DNA of 64,000 nucleotides from the NCBI GenBank assembly GCA_934456365.1, contig CAKSHC010000010.1, positions 1 to 64,000 on the forward strand, given 5' to 3'. Under the pieces are notes generated by a model that had not been told where the DNA came from, did not search any database, and saw only the letters and a program-made list of their open reading frames with translations. This DNA is from an uncultured Eubacteriales bacterium (lineage in GTDB: Bacteria > Bacillota > Clostridia > Oscillospirales > UMGS1783). A program made the position numbers and the translations under genes. Of this stretch, positions 26,160 to 35,200 are shown in pieces. Position 1 is the first letter of the stretch. Each line of letters begins with the position of its first letter.

Positions 26160-27938
26160 ATGACACACTACCGCACGCACACCTGCGGTCAGCTCCGCGC
26201 CGCCGACGCGGGCAAGACCGTCACGCTGGCCGGGTGGATGGAAAACGTCCGCGAGGTCGGCAGCAATTTTGCGTTTGTCGTTCTGCGCGATTTCTACGGC
26301 ACAACGCAGATCGTCGTCCAGAGCGCCGAGGCGATGAAGATCGTCAAGAGCATCAACAAGGAGAGCACCATTGCCGTGACCGGCGCGGTGCGCCTGCGCG
26401 AGAGCCCCAACCCCAAGCTCCCCACCGGCGAGATCGAGGTTGTGCCGGAGAAGATCGAGGTTTTGGGGCGCTGCCGCTACAATGAGCTGCCCTTTGAGAT
26501 CAACCGCAGCCGCGAGGCCGACGAGAGCGCGCGGCTCAAGTATCGCTATCTGGATCTGCGCAACCCCGCCGTGAAAAACAACATCATCCTGCGCTGCCAG
26601 GTGGTGGCGGCGCTGCGCCGCGCCATGACGGACCACGGCTTCCTGGAGATCACCACGCCGATCCTCACCGCTTCCTCGCCCGAGGGGGCGCGCGATTATC
26701 TGGTGCCGGCCCGCAAGCACCCCGGCAAGTTTTATGCTCTGCCGCAGGCTCCGCAGCAGTTCAAGCAGCTTCTGATGACGAGCGGCTTCGACAAGTATTT
26801 TCAGATCGCCCCCTGCTTCCGCGACGAAGACGCCCGCGGCGACCGTTCGCCCGGCGAGTTTTATCAGCTGGATATGGAGATGGCCTTTGCCTCGCAGGAG
26901 GATGTGTTTGCGGTTTTGGAGGATGTGCTGCCGCCGATCTTCGCGCAGTACGGGACCTACAACGTCGCCTCCCAGCCGCCGTTTCGCCGCATTCCCTATG
27001 CCGAAGCGATGGAGCGCTACGGTTCCGACAAGCCCGACCTGCGGATCGATCTGCTGGTGAGCGATCTTTCCGGGCTGGCGCAGGAAACCGGCTTTGAGCC
27101 GTTTCTGGGGCAGGTGGTGAAGGCGGTGCCGGTTTCGGGCTGCTCGCTCACCCGCAAGCAGATCGACAAGCTCTGCGCCGATGTGGAGGTGCAGGCGGGG
27201 CGCAAGCCTTACTGGCTGCGCATGGACGAGAGCGGCGCGCTGGTCGGCGGAGTGGCGAAGTTTTTCGCCGGAAAGGAAGCCGAGCTTACCGAAGCGCTCG
27301 GCCTTGCGCCCGACACGCTGGTGCTTTTCTCGGCCGGCAAGAAAACGGAAGCGCAGAAAACGGCCGGCGTGATGCTCAAAATGGCGGGCGCGCTGGTGCC
27401 CGGCCACATGGACGAGAAGCGCTATGAATTCTGCTGGATCGTGGACTTCCCGATGTTCGAGATCGGCGAGGAATCGGGTGAGCTGGAATTCTGCCACAAC
27501 CCGTTTTCCATGCCCAACGGAGGGCTGGAGTCGCTGCTGGCCGCCGAGCGCGGGGAGATCGATCCGCTGACGATCCTGGCCTGCCAGTACGACCTCGTGT
27601 GCAACGGGGTGGAGCTTTCCTCCGGCGCGGTGCGCAACCACGACCCGGATATCATGGTCAAGGCCTTCGAGATGGTCCGCCTCGGCGAGGAGGATGTGAA
27701 GGCCAAGTTCCCCGCCATGTACAATGCCTTCTGCTACGGCGCGCCGCCCCATGCCGGGATCGCGCCGGGGGTCGACCGGATGGTCATGCTGCTGGCGGGC
27801 GAAAGCTCGATCCGCGAGATCATCCCCTTCCCGATGAACAAAAACGCGCAGGATGTGATGATGGACGCGCCCTCTGCTGTTACCCAAAAGCAGCTCGACG
27901 AGCTGCACATCGCCCTCGTAGGCGACCTCGAAGAATAA
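26160..27938 (+). CDS. aspS: Aspartyl-tRNA synthetase
   Basis: A 592-residue bacterial-type class II AspRS that charges tRNA-Asp (or Asp/Asn if non-discriminating). Seen: the N-terminal OB-fold, motif 2 CFRDEDARGDRSPGEF, the bacterial GAD insertion region, and motif 3 GVDRMVMLLAG near the end. The true start is the ATG at 26160 after GGAAAGGAAAC. The 190-base gap before it holds a short GGGAG/CTCCC hairpin with a T run near 26027-26047 and no T-box that I can recognise. Confidence 0.93.
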   Translation: MTHYRTHTCGQLRAADAGKTVTLAGWMENVREVGSNFAFVVLRDFYGTTQIVVQSAEAMKIVKSINKESTIAVTGAVRLRESPNPKLPTGEIEVVPEKIEVLGRCRYNELPFEINRSREADESARLKYRYLDLRNPAVKNNIILRCQVVAALRRAMTDHGFLEITTPILTASSPEGARDYLVPARKHPGKFYALPQAPQQFKQLLMTSGFDKYFQIAPCFRDEDARGDRSPGEFYQLDMEMAFASQEDVFAVLEDVLPPIFAQYGTYNVASQPPFRRIPYAEAMERYGSDKPDLRIDLLVSDLSGLAQETGFEPFLGQVVKAVPVSGCSLTRKQIDKLCADVEVQAGRKPYWLRMDESGALVGGVAKFFAGKEAELTEALGLAPDTLVLFSAGKKTEAQKTAGVMLKMAGALVPGHMDEKRYEFCWIVDFPMFEIGEESGELEFCHNPFSMPNGGLESLLAAERGEIDPLTILACQYDLVCNGVELSSGAVRNHDPDIMVKAFEMVRLGEEDVKAKFPAMYNAFCYGAPPHAGIAPGVDRMVMLLAGESSIREIIPFPMNKNAQDVMMDAPSAVTQKQLDELHIALVGDLEE

Positions 27939-27943
27939 GAAAG

Positions 27944-27974
27944 CCGCTGCCGGCATATCCGGCAGCGGTTTTTT
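27944..27974. terminator. Bidirectional terminator of aspS and the Fic gene
   Basis: Perfect 10-bp arms (CCGCTGCCGG / CCGGCAGCGG) followed by TTTTTT on the plus strand. Confidence 0.85.
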
Positions 27975-28791
27975 ACAGATTTTCCGTTTGGAAGGCTTCG
28001 TAGCCCTCATAGGCATAGCTGCGGTCGATCCCTTTTATGAAAACCTCGCGGTTTTCCGTGGCGGAGGAAAGCGCCTGACGGAGGATGTGCTTGATTTCGG
28101 TGTCGCGCACGGGGCTGCGCTCCATGGCGAGCAGATAGTCCTCCCGATCCACCTTTTGCCAGTCCACCACCTGCGAAAGCTCGGCTTTCAGAAGGTGGTC
28201 GAGCCAGATGCGCCCCGCTCGCCCGTTGCCCTCGCGGAAGGGATGGGCGATGTTCATTTCCACATATTTTTCCACGATTTCGTCAAACGTGGCCTGCGGC
28301 ATTTGGTCGATCTTTTCCAGCGCTGCCTCCAGATACATCACGGGTGCAAAGCGGAAATTCCCTTTGGCCAGATTGACGGTGCGCAGCTTTCCGGCAAAAT
28401 CGTATATCTCTTCAAACAGGATGCGGTGGATGGTCTGCAGGGTGGAAAACCGGCCGGCGGGAAGCCCGGCCAGAAGATTTTTCTCAAAAATTTCGAGCGC
28501 TTTTTTCTTGCTGAGGCGCTCTTCCGCCAAAGCAAGCGCGGCGGAATCGGTGAGCCCCAGCCTGTTTTCGAGCGTGGGGCGGCCCGCCTCCTCGGGGCGG
28601 AGCTCCACGATCTCTTCCATTCCGACGCCCAGCGCCGCGCAGATTTTCAAAAGCACGCCCATGGAAACGGGCTCGCCCTTGCTCAGCCGGGTAACGGTGT
28701 AGGAGCTGATGTGGGCCGCGGCGGCGAGGTCTTTCTTTTTCATGCCGCGGTCGATCAGGCATTTCCAGAGCCTGTTGTAGGAAACAGCCAT
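27973..28791 (-). CDS. HTH-Fic adenylyltransferase with intramolecular inhibitory motif
   Basis: A 272-residue protein joining an N-terminal Cro/C1-type HTH (about 1-66) to a Fic domain with the complete active-site motif HPFREGNGRAGR (183-194). Fic proteins transfer AMP to target proteins. Near the C-terminus SYAYEG (258-263) matches the SxxxEG inhibitory helix of self-inhibited class III Fic proteins, so no partner antitoxin is required, and none is adjacent. The HTH suggests autoregulation or DNA tethering. AGGAGG precedes the ATG. Confidence 0.85.
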   Translation of the reverse strand: MAVSYNRLWKCLIDRGMKKKDLAAAAHISSYTVTRLSKGEPVSMGVLLKICAALGVGMEEIVELRPEEAGRPTLENRLGLTDSAALALAEERLSKKKALEIFEKNLLAGLPAGRFSTLQTIHRILFEEIYDFAGKLRTVNLAKGNFRFAPVMYLEAALEKIDQMPQATFDEIVEKYVEMNIAHPFREGNGRAGRIWLDHLLKAELSQVVDWQKVDREDYLLAMERSPVRDTEIKHILRQALSSATENREVFIKGIDRSYAYEGYEAFQTENL

Positions 28792-28840
28792 CGCGGGGCC
28801 TCCTTTTTATCGATGGACGACGGGGATCGCTTATGATTAT

Positions 28841-28869
28841 AGTATAACAAAAAAACCGAAAAGATTCAA
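28841..28869 (-). promoter_or_regulatory. Promoter of the Fic gene
   Basis: On the minus strand TTGAAT, a 17-base spacer and TATACT (overlapping a TATAAT). Confidence 0.7.
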
Positions 28870-28918
28870 ATAAAAATCGAGAGAAACCTCGATTTTTTCG
28901 AGAAATCCCTCGCGTGAA

Positions 28919-28951
28919 AAAACGGACGAAGCGATTCGCTTCGTCCGTTTT
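28919..28951. terminator. Terminator of the trpXYZ-like operon
   Basis: 16-bp perfect arms (AAAACGGACGAAGCGA and its complement) flank one base, ten bases beyond the ATPase gene stop. Confidence 0.85.
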
Positions 28952-28960
28952 CCTTTGGCT

Positions 28961-29734
28961 TCAGTTGCCGCATTCGATGCTGATGGCGTTGAAAAGGGTC
29001 AGGAGATCGTCGACCGCCAGGGCCTTTTTCTCTTCCCCGGCGCGGTCCAGAATGATTTTGCCGCGGTCCATCATCAGAAGGCGGGTGCCGTAGTCGACGG
29101 CGTAGCGCAGGTTGTGGGTGACCATCAGAGCCGTCAGTCTCTTTTCGCGCACCACCCGGTCGGTCAGCTGCATGATGATGTCGGCGGTGTGCGGATCGAG
29201 GGCGGCGGTATGCTCGTCTAAAATGAGGAAGTCCACGGGGGTGAGGGTGGCCATCAGAAGGGCCACAGCCTGCCGCTGGCCGCCCGAGAGCAGCCCGACC
29301 GGCACCTCCAGCTTATCCTCCAGCCCCAGGCCCAGCTCGTGCAGCATGCTGCGGTAGGTTTCCCGGCGGGCCCGGTTGAGCCCGGGGGAAAGCCCGTAGG
29401 GCTTTCCTTTGTTGTCGGCCATGGAGAGGTTTTCCCAAATGGTCATGTGCGGGCAGGTGCCCGCCGCCGGGTCCTGATGCACGCGCCCGATGCGGCGGCA
29501 GCGCTCGAATTCCCGCAGCTTGCCGATGTTTTTCCCGTCGAGCAGCACCTCGCCGCCGGTCAGCGGCGTGCTGCCGCAGACGAGGTTGAGCAGGGTGGTT
29601 TTTCCGCTTCCGTTGCTCCCCACGACCGAAACGAATTCGCCGTCGCCCACCGTGAGGCTGAGCCCCTCGAAGAGCCGGGTTTCGGAAACGGTGTTGGGAT
29701 TGTAGATTTTGGTGATGTTTTTCAGCTCGATCAT
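28961..29734 (-). CDS. trpZ: ABC transporter ATP-binding protein, TrpZ-like
   Basis: A 257-residue ABC ATPase: Walker A GSNGSGKT, signature LSGGQRQ, Walker B FLILDEHTAAL, and H-loop VTHN. It powers the permease encoded just upstream, overlapping its stop by four bases. Assignment to TrpZ rests on the operon (TrpX-type binding protein, permease, Trp T-box), not on the ATPase itself. Confidence 0.75.
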   Translation of the reverse strand: MIELKNITKIYNPNTVSETRLFEGLSLTVGDGEFVSVVGSNGSGKTTLLNLVCGSTPLTGGEVLLDGKNIGKLREFERCRRIGRVHQDPAAGTCPHMTIWENLSMADNKGKPYGLSPGLNRARRETYRSMLHELGLGLEDKLEVPVGLLSGGQRQAVALLMATLTPVDFLILDEHTAALDPHTADIIMQLTDRVVREKRLTALMVTHNLRYAVDYGTRLLMMDRGKIILDRAGEEKKALAVDDLLTLFNAISIECGN

Positions 29735-30663
29735 TTGCCCGCGCCTCCCTTGAGCCCGCGCTTACGGAAGAGCGCCGAGGTTTTGTTGTTGAACAGAAGG
29801 ATGAGGGCGAAGAGGGCGGCGTTGAGCAGCTTGAGGTAGATCCCGTTCTGATCGACCAGCACCAGATAATTCAGGCAGAGCGAATAGAGCAGCGCGCCGA
29901 GGATGACGGCGGTGGTGTCTTTCAGAAAGCGGATGCGGGAGAAAAGCGCGATCCCGATGATGACCGAGGCCAGCGCCAGCACCACCTTGCCGCTGCCCGA
30001 GGTGTTGTCGTACTGAGAAAAAAGATTGGCGTACAAAGCGCCCGACACGGCCACAAACCCGTTGGCCAGGCTCAGCCCGAGAATTTTATAGCGGCCGCTG
30101 TCCCGCCCGAGCGACACCACGAGGCGCTCGTTGTCGCCGGTGGCGCGCAGAAGATAGCCGAGCTTGGTTTTGAGGAAAAGATCGATCACCAGCTTGACGC
30201 CGATCACAAACAGAAGCTCGATCAGCAGGATCATCCCGTCGCGCCCCGGCCCCTGGCAGCCGGCAAAGAGCCCCTCCAGATTCTCGCTGCGGAAGGAGAA
30301 GATGGAGGTGGTCAGGCCGGTTTTGGTGAGAAGCTGGGTCAGCGCCAGCGTGACCGACAAAAGCCCGGTCATCACGATGATCCCCGCTAAAAGCGGGCTG
30401 ATTTTGCCGCGCACATGCAAAAGCCCCGTCAGAGCGCCGGCGGCCAGCCCGGCCAGAAAGCTTAAAAGGATGGCCGGCAGAGCCGGGATTCCCAGCTTGA
30501 GCATCAGAATGGCGCAGACCACGCCCCCCAGCGGGAAGGTCCCGTCGACCGAGAGGTCGGGGAAATCCAGGATCGAATAGGAAAGATACACGCCCAGCGC
30601 CAGAACGGCGAAGCACAGGCCCATCTGGAGGCCGTCAACGGTTGTGGAGAAAAACAGGTTCAT
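29731..30663 (-). CDS. trpY: ABC transporter permease, TrpY-like
   Basis: A 310-residue integral membrane protein with about eight segments. It is of the branched-chain-amino-acid/BMP-type permease fold that pairs with ABC_sub_bind lipoproteins. The block near residues 80-105 (HVRGKISPLLAGIIVMTGLL) is typical of this group. It sits between the binding protein and ATPase genes in one operon. Confidence 0.75.
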   Translation of the reverse strand: MNLFFSTTVDGLQMGLCFAVLALGVYLSYSILDFPDLSVDGTFPLGGVVCAILMLKLGIPALPAILLSFLAGLAAGALTGLLHVRGKISPLLAGIIVMTGLLSVTLALTQLLTKTGLTTSIFSFRSENLEGLFAGCQGPGRDGMILLIELLFVIGVKLVIDLFLKTKLGYLLRATGDNERLVVSLGRDSGRYKILGLSLANGFVAVSGALYANLFSQYDNTSGSGKVVLALASVIIGIALFSRIRFLKDTTAVILGALLYSLCLNYLVLVDQNGIYLKLLNAALFALILLFNNKTSALFRKRGLKGGAGK

Positions 30664-30673
30664 CGGTTCCCTC

Positions 30674-31624
30674 TCAGGCCACGTCGGTGCCCGGCTCGGC
30701 CGGGATGGCGATCCCCAGCTCGGCGGCTACGCGGCTGTTGTAGTAAACGGTCGGGTCGGTGATGGTGGCAACGGGGATGTCTCCCGCCGGGGTGCCGGCC
30801 AGGATCTTGGCCGCCGCGGCGCCCGCCGATTTGCCCACAGTGATATAATCGATCGAAGCGCTGGCCAGGCAGCCGATCTTCACCTGCTCGATCTCCGAAC
30901 CGAAAACCGGGATCCTGGCTTCGTTGGTCAGGGGCAGGATGTTGGTTTCCAGCTTGCCGACGACCGTGTTGTCCAAAAGGTTGACCAGGCAGTCGGCCCC
31001 GCGGGAGAGAAGCTCGGTGGTTTTGGCGTCGATGGTGGTGATGTCGGCCACGGCGCTGTCGAGAATTTCCATGCCGGGATAGCTCTTGGCCGCTTCCTTG
31101 AGGTTTGCCACCTGAATGGGCGAGCTCGATTCTTCGGTCGAATACAGAACGCCGATTTTCAGATCCTTCCGATTCATATAGGAAGTAACGACCTCCAGCT
31201 GCTTGTCGAAATTCGGGATATCCGACGAGCCGGTCACATTTTTATAGTTTGCCATCACGCTCGGATCGGTGATGGCGCAGTAGACCACCGGCACTCCCTG
31301 ATTCTCGGCCGCTCCGGCCGCCGCAACGGCCGACGGGGTGGCGATCGCCACGATCACCGCCGCGCCCTTGTTGACCAGCGTGTTGGCCTGGGACTGGGAA
31401 ACGCTCGCGTCGAAATTGCTGTTGAGGTATTCGATATGATAGTCGTCCGGGTTGATCCCGGCTTCCTTGAGCCCGGCCATCACGCCCTCGTAGCAGTTGT
31501 TGAGCGAGGCGTGCGAGCCGAACTGGATGATTCCGATCGTTTTTTTCTGCGAGCCCGCTCCGGCGCAGGCGCAAAGGGAAATCAGCATAGAGATCGCCAG
31601 AAAGATGGCAAAAATTTTCTTCAT
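30674..31624 (-). CDS. trpX: TrpX-like substrate-binding lipoprotein (ABC_sub_bind family)
   Basis: A 316-residue lipoprotein: signal peptide with lipobox LCAC, then a periplasmic-binding type I fold of the ABC_sub_bind family (IGIIQFGSHASLNNCYEGV start, TPSAVAAAGA, GSEIEQVKIG, VGKSAGAAAAKIL). This family includes TrpX, the binding protein of predicted tryptophan transporters. The ATG at 31624 follows AGGAGCACCTACG. The T-box leader reading UGG about 265 bases upstream supports tryptophan as ligand. Confidence 0.8.
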   Translation of the reverse strand: MKKIFAIFLAISMLISLCACAGAGSQKKTIGIIQFGSHASLNNCYEGVMAGLKEAGINPDDYHIEYLNSNFDASVSQSQANTLVNKGAAVIVAIATPSAVAAAGAAENQGVPVVYCAITDPSVMANYKNVTGSSDIPNFDKQLEVVTSYMNRKDLKIGVLYSTEESSSPIQVANLKEAAKSYPGMEILDSAVADITTIDAKTTELLSRGADCLVNLLDNTVVGKLETNILPLTNEARIPVFGSEIEQVKIGCLASASIDYITVGKSAGAAAAKILAGTPAGDIPVATITDPTVYYNSRVAAELGIAIPAEPGTDVA

Positions 31625-31726
31625 CGTAGGTGCTCCTTTTGTGTTAGAATGGGTTTGGAAAGCGGCTGCGGAGGTGCTGCGCCATCGTTTCGTTTTCATC
31701 GGCTGCTCCTTTCTTTTTCTGGAAAA

Positions 31727-31988
31727 ACAAAAAGATCCCGTCCCAACTGGGACAGGATCGGTTTCCTGCGGTGCCACCCATTTTGGCGGCCACGGCCGCC
31801 CTCTCGCCTCATACGCTATATGAGCCGCTCTGTAACGGGAACGCCCCGTCGGCTACTACTCGCTTTCGCTTTCGGCCGCCCTCGTAAGCCCATTCATCCG
31901 CCGGCTCCTCGCTGCAATCCCACCATCCGCAGCTCTCTTTGCAGGCGCCCCTGCCGGACTACTCCTCTTACTCATCGGTTTTCTATTG
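31727..31988 (-). ncRNA. T-box riboswitch leader with UGG (Trp) specifier
   Basis: Read on the minus strand the leader has an AGTAAGA stem I start (near 31971) and a stem I apical region AGAGAGCTGCGGATGG. The specifier segment GAATGGGC has codon TGG at 31890-31892, and the conserved T-box GGGTGGCACCGCAGG lies at 31765-31779. A terminator stem (31734-31759) followed by a T run ends it. Uncharged tRNA-Trp would pair with the specifier and the T-box and permit read-through into the transporter operon. The specifier call relies on the usual GAA preceding it. Confidence 0.9.
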
Positions 31989-31993
31989 ATATA

Positions 31994-32022
31994 AGGCTAC
32001 CACACCGACCTGTCGCTGTCAA
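31994..32022 (-). promoter_or_regulatory. Promoter of the T-box/trpXYZ operon
   Basis: Perfect TTGACA, a 17-base spacer and TAGCCT on the minus strand place the start at the 5' end of the T-box. Confidence 0.75.
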
Positions 32023-32224
32023 GAAAAACTTTCTTAAATCGGCGTTTTACCCAAATTTGCCACCAAAAAACAGAGTTTCTATGGTTTCTGACGGAAAAAT
32101 GGAATATTTGCAATGTAACAATGGAATGAATGCAATTTTATTGCGGTTTCATCCGTGGTAGAATGGAATCACAATGGGAGGCTATTCTTTGCCTTTCTTC
32201 GCAAATCATTCGGGAGGGAACGAC

Positions 32225-35200
32225 ATGAAATCAATCAAACGGATTTTCGCCCTGGGCTTGATCGCCTGCCTGCTGATCGGCACCTCGTTGCTGATCCGCC
32301 CGGCCAGAGCGGTCGATAAGCCGGAAGAGATCCGCCTGCTGCGTGCCGACCGACGCGACGGGAAGTATCTGGACGTGTATTTCTCGGCCAGCCTTTCCAC
32401 TGCGTCTTATAATGCCGGCCTTGATCCGGCCTTATGCGTGGTCGACGAAACAGGGGCGGTGATGAGCCCGGACGGCGTTTCGCTGCGCTTCGGCGGCAAG
32501 CTTTTCTGGTTTGACGCCAACGGCGACGTGACCCGCGATCAGACTAAATTCGCCCCCTCGGAGGCGCACCACATGCGCTTCGAGCTGACCGATAAGAAAA
32601 CCGTCGGCGGCGCCGAGATCGCCGACATCGACGCCATCCTCGCCCTGGCGGCCGAGGGCGGCGCGGCAGAAGGCGGGCGCGTGGTGCTGCGCCTTGAGGA
32701 AAAGGGTGCCGGAGCCGTTCAGGGCTCGGGCAAGCTCGAAACGGCAATCCTCCCGGGCGACGCCGGCGTTTGCCTGAAGGCCGACGCGGCGGTGGCCGGC
32801 GCGTATGATACGGTTTCCTGTGAAATCACCGAGCCGCTGACCGTGACCGATATCACCTGCTACAACGACAAGCAGTTTGTCGTTTCCTTCTCCGAGCCCA
32901 TCGCGCGTTTGGGCGGGGAGTATGTGGCCGTGCGGCTGGTGGACGAAAACAACACCCTCCAGTATGCCGACGGCGACGCCAAAAAGCAGCCCTACCAGTG
33001 GACGATCGGCTCGCTCCAGTATTATGGAAAGAACGCCGCCGAAACGGGCGCTGCCGCTCTCTACGGCACCCTCTCGAAAAATGCGAACTTCCCGGAAATC
33101 ACCACCTTTTCCGCTATCCGGGCGATCGCCGAGGAAAAGGGCTATCTCGTGCGCCTGAGCTTTGAGGAGTCGGCCAACGGGAAAACGCTGGAGCTCGGCG
33201 GGCGCAAGCTGACGGTTCAGAAGAAAAACGGCCTGGTGGACAACATCGTGGCTCTCGCCAGCGACGCGGCCACCGTTTGGGACGGTGCGAGCGGCTACGA
33301 AACGCTCACCCGCCGCCTGAATTCCGATTGGTACTGGTCGTCCGACCGCACCTATACCCCGATCGAAGCCGTGACCGAAGCGGTCACGATGGACAGCGTG
33401 CGCGCCGTGGCGCGCGACACGGTGGAGGTCACCTTCTCCGAGCCGGTGGCTCTCGATCGCATGACCGATAACCCCGCCTACTTCATCCGCGTGGTCGACG
33501 CGAAAAATAACGGGATCACCCGCGACGGCGTGGGCCTTTCCTGGGACTGCAAGATCATCCCGACAAGCGACCCCCGGGTGTTCCAGTTCAAGCTCAATTC
33601 CTGGGCCCTCGGCTGCCGCAACCTCGACGATATCCTCTCCCTCCCGCTGAATGAAGGCGAGAGCGTGAAGTTCGGCGTGGGGCAGACCATTCCGAAAAAC
33701 ACCGCCAATGTGCCCGGGCTGGTGGATAACGTGTCCTCCCTCGATGGCAAGAAGCTCCTGCTTTCCAACCGCGACTGGGACGGCGCCTATCTCCCCATCG
33801 AGGGCATCGGCAGCGACAAGCTCGAGATGACCCGCGCCGAGCTGCTCAACGACAACCAGATCAAGGTTTCCTTCTCCGATCCCATTTCCTTCGAGCCGCG
33901 CACTCCCTGGCTCTCCCTGCGCCTGATCAACGCCGACGAAGCGCTCGTCTACGATAAAACCGAGGACCGCAATACCCCCGTCCAGTTCCAGGGAACCTGG
34001 GAATGGGCCGACGAAAGCCACACCTCCTTTATCTGGACCTTCAATGCCGACACTCCGACCAACGAGCTCTTCGGCGTTTACAACATCACCGATATCCTCA
34101 ACTTCAAGGCCGGCCTTTCGGGGCTGAAGGACGCCGGGGTGTTCAAGTTCGGCATCGAAGAGGTGCCGGTCGAGGGCAGCTTTGAGATCACCACCAAAAA
34201 CGGCAAGGTCGACAATGTCATCTCCGCCGACTTCCGCCTCCTCGAAGCCACCTTCACCCGCCCCAACTCCCGCAACGCCGCCTATGCGCCCGTTGCCTGC
34301 GAATACGATATCACCCCCCTCACGGCGGACGTTGTGCAGCTTGACGAGTCTTCTCTGGTCATCACCTTCTCCTCGCCTGTCGACTGGATCGGCAATCCCT
34401 ATGTGGGGATCCGGATGCTGCGCGAAGAGGGCGGCGGCCTGCTCTCCGTGGAGCGCGACGGCCAGAAGATCTATATGCAGTGGTCCGGCCGGCGGGAATG
34501 GCTCGACGAGGAGCACACCCAGCTCAAATGGACCCTCAATCCCAATCAGGCCTTCGGAGTGACCAACCTTTCCGAGCTGATGGGCTACAGCGCCGAAAAG
34601 GGCCTCGACGAATTCAAACAGTATCCGCTGGCCTTCTGCATCGAGGAAACACCCTACGCGGAGGATCCCAATAATACATTCATCAAGGCCGACGGCAAGA
34701 TCAGCAACATCTACAAGGCCGGAACCACCCTCCGGATGGACGCCACCCGCCGCGTGAAAAATGCCTACGACGGCTTCTACGGCGCCATCCAGTGGCTTGA
34801 CTACGATCCGACCGCTCTCACTCTCAAGAGCGTGAAGGTTCTCGACTACAGCTCTCTCGAGCTCACCTTCTCCGAGCCCATCTCCATCGCGCCCTCCAAG
34901 GGCATGTTCCCCGGCATCCGCTATGTGAACAAGGAAACCGGCTCCCTGATCTACGACGGCGAGCAGCATCTCCAGTGGTACGGCTCTCTCTCCTATCTCG
35001 ACGAGGAGCAGACCCGGGTGAAGTGGACGCTCAATTCCAAGATCTACAACAGCTCGCTCGGCGCTGTGCTCAACTTCCTCGGCGATCTTGAGCAATTCAA
35101 GGACCAGGCGGATATCCGCTTCTGCATCGAGGAGGGCCCCTTCGCCGATCCCGAGCAGGTGCTGGTGACCGGCAACGGCCTGGTCGACAACATCTCGGCT

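Noticed and set aside
25662..28016. A 784-codon antisense frame across ppa and aspS
   Set aside because: Shadow of two unmistakable housekeeping genes, with low-complexity His/Ala/Val-rich translation.
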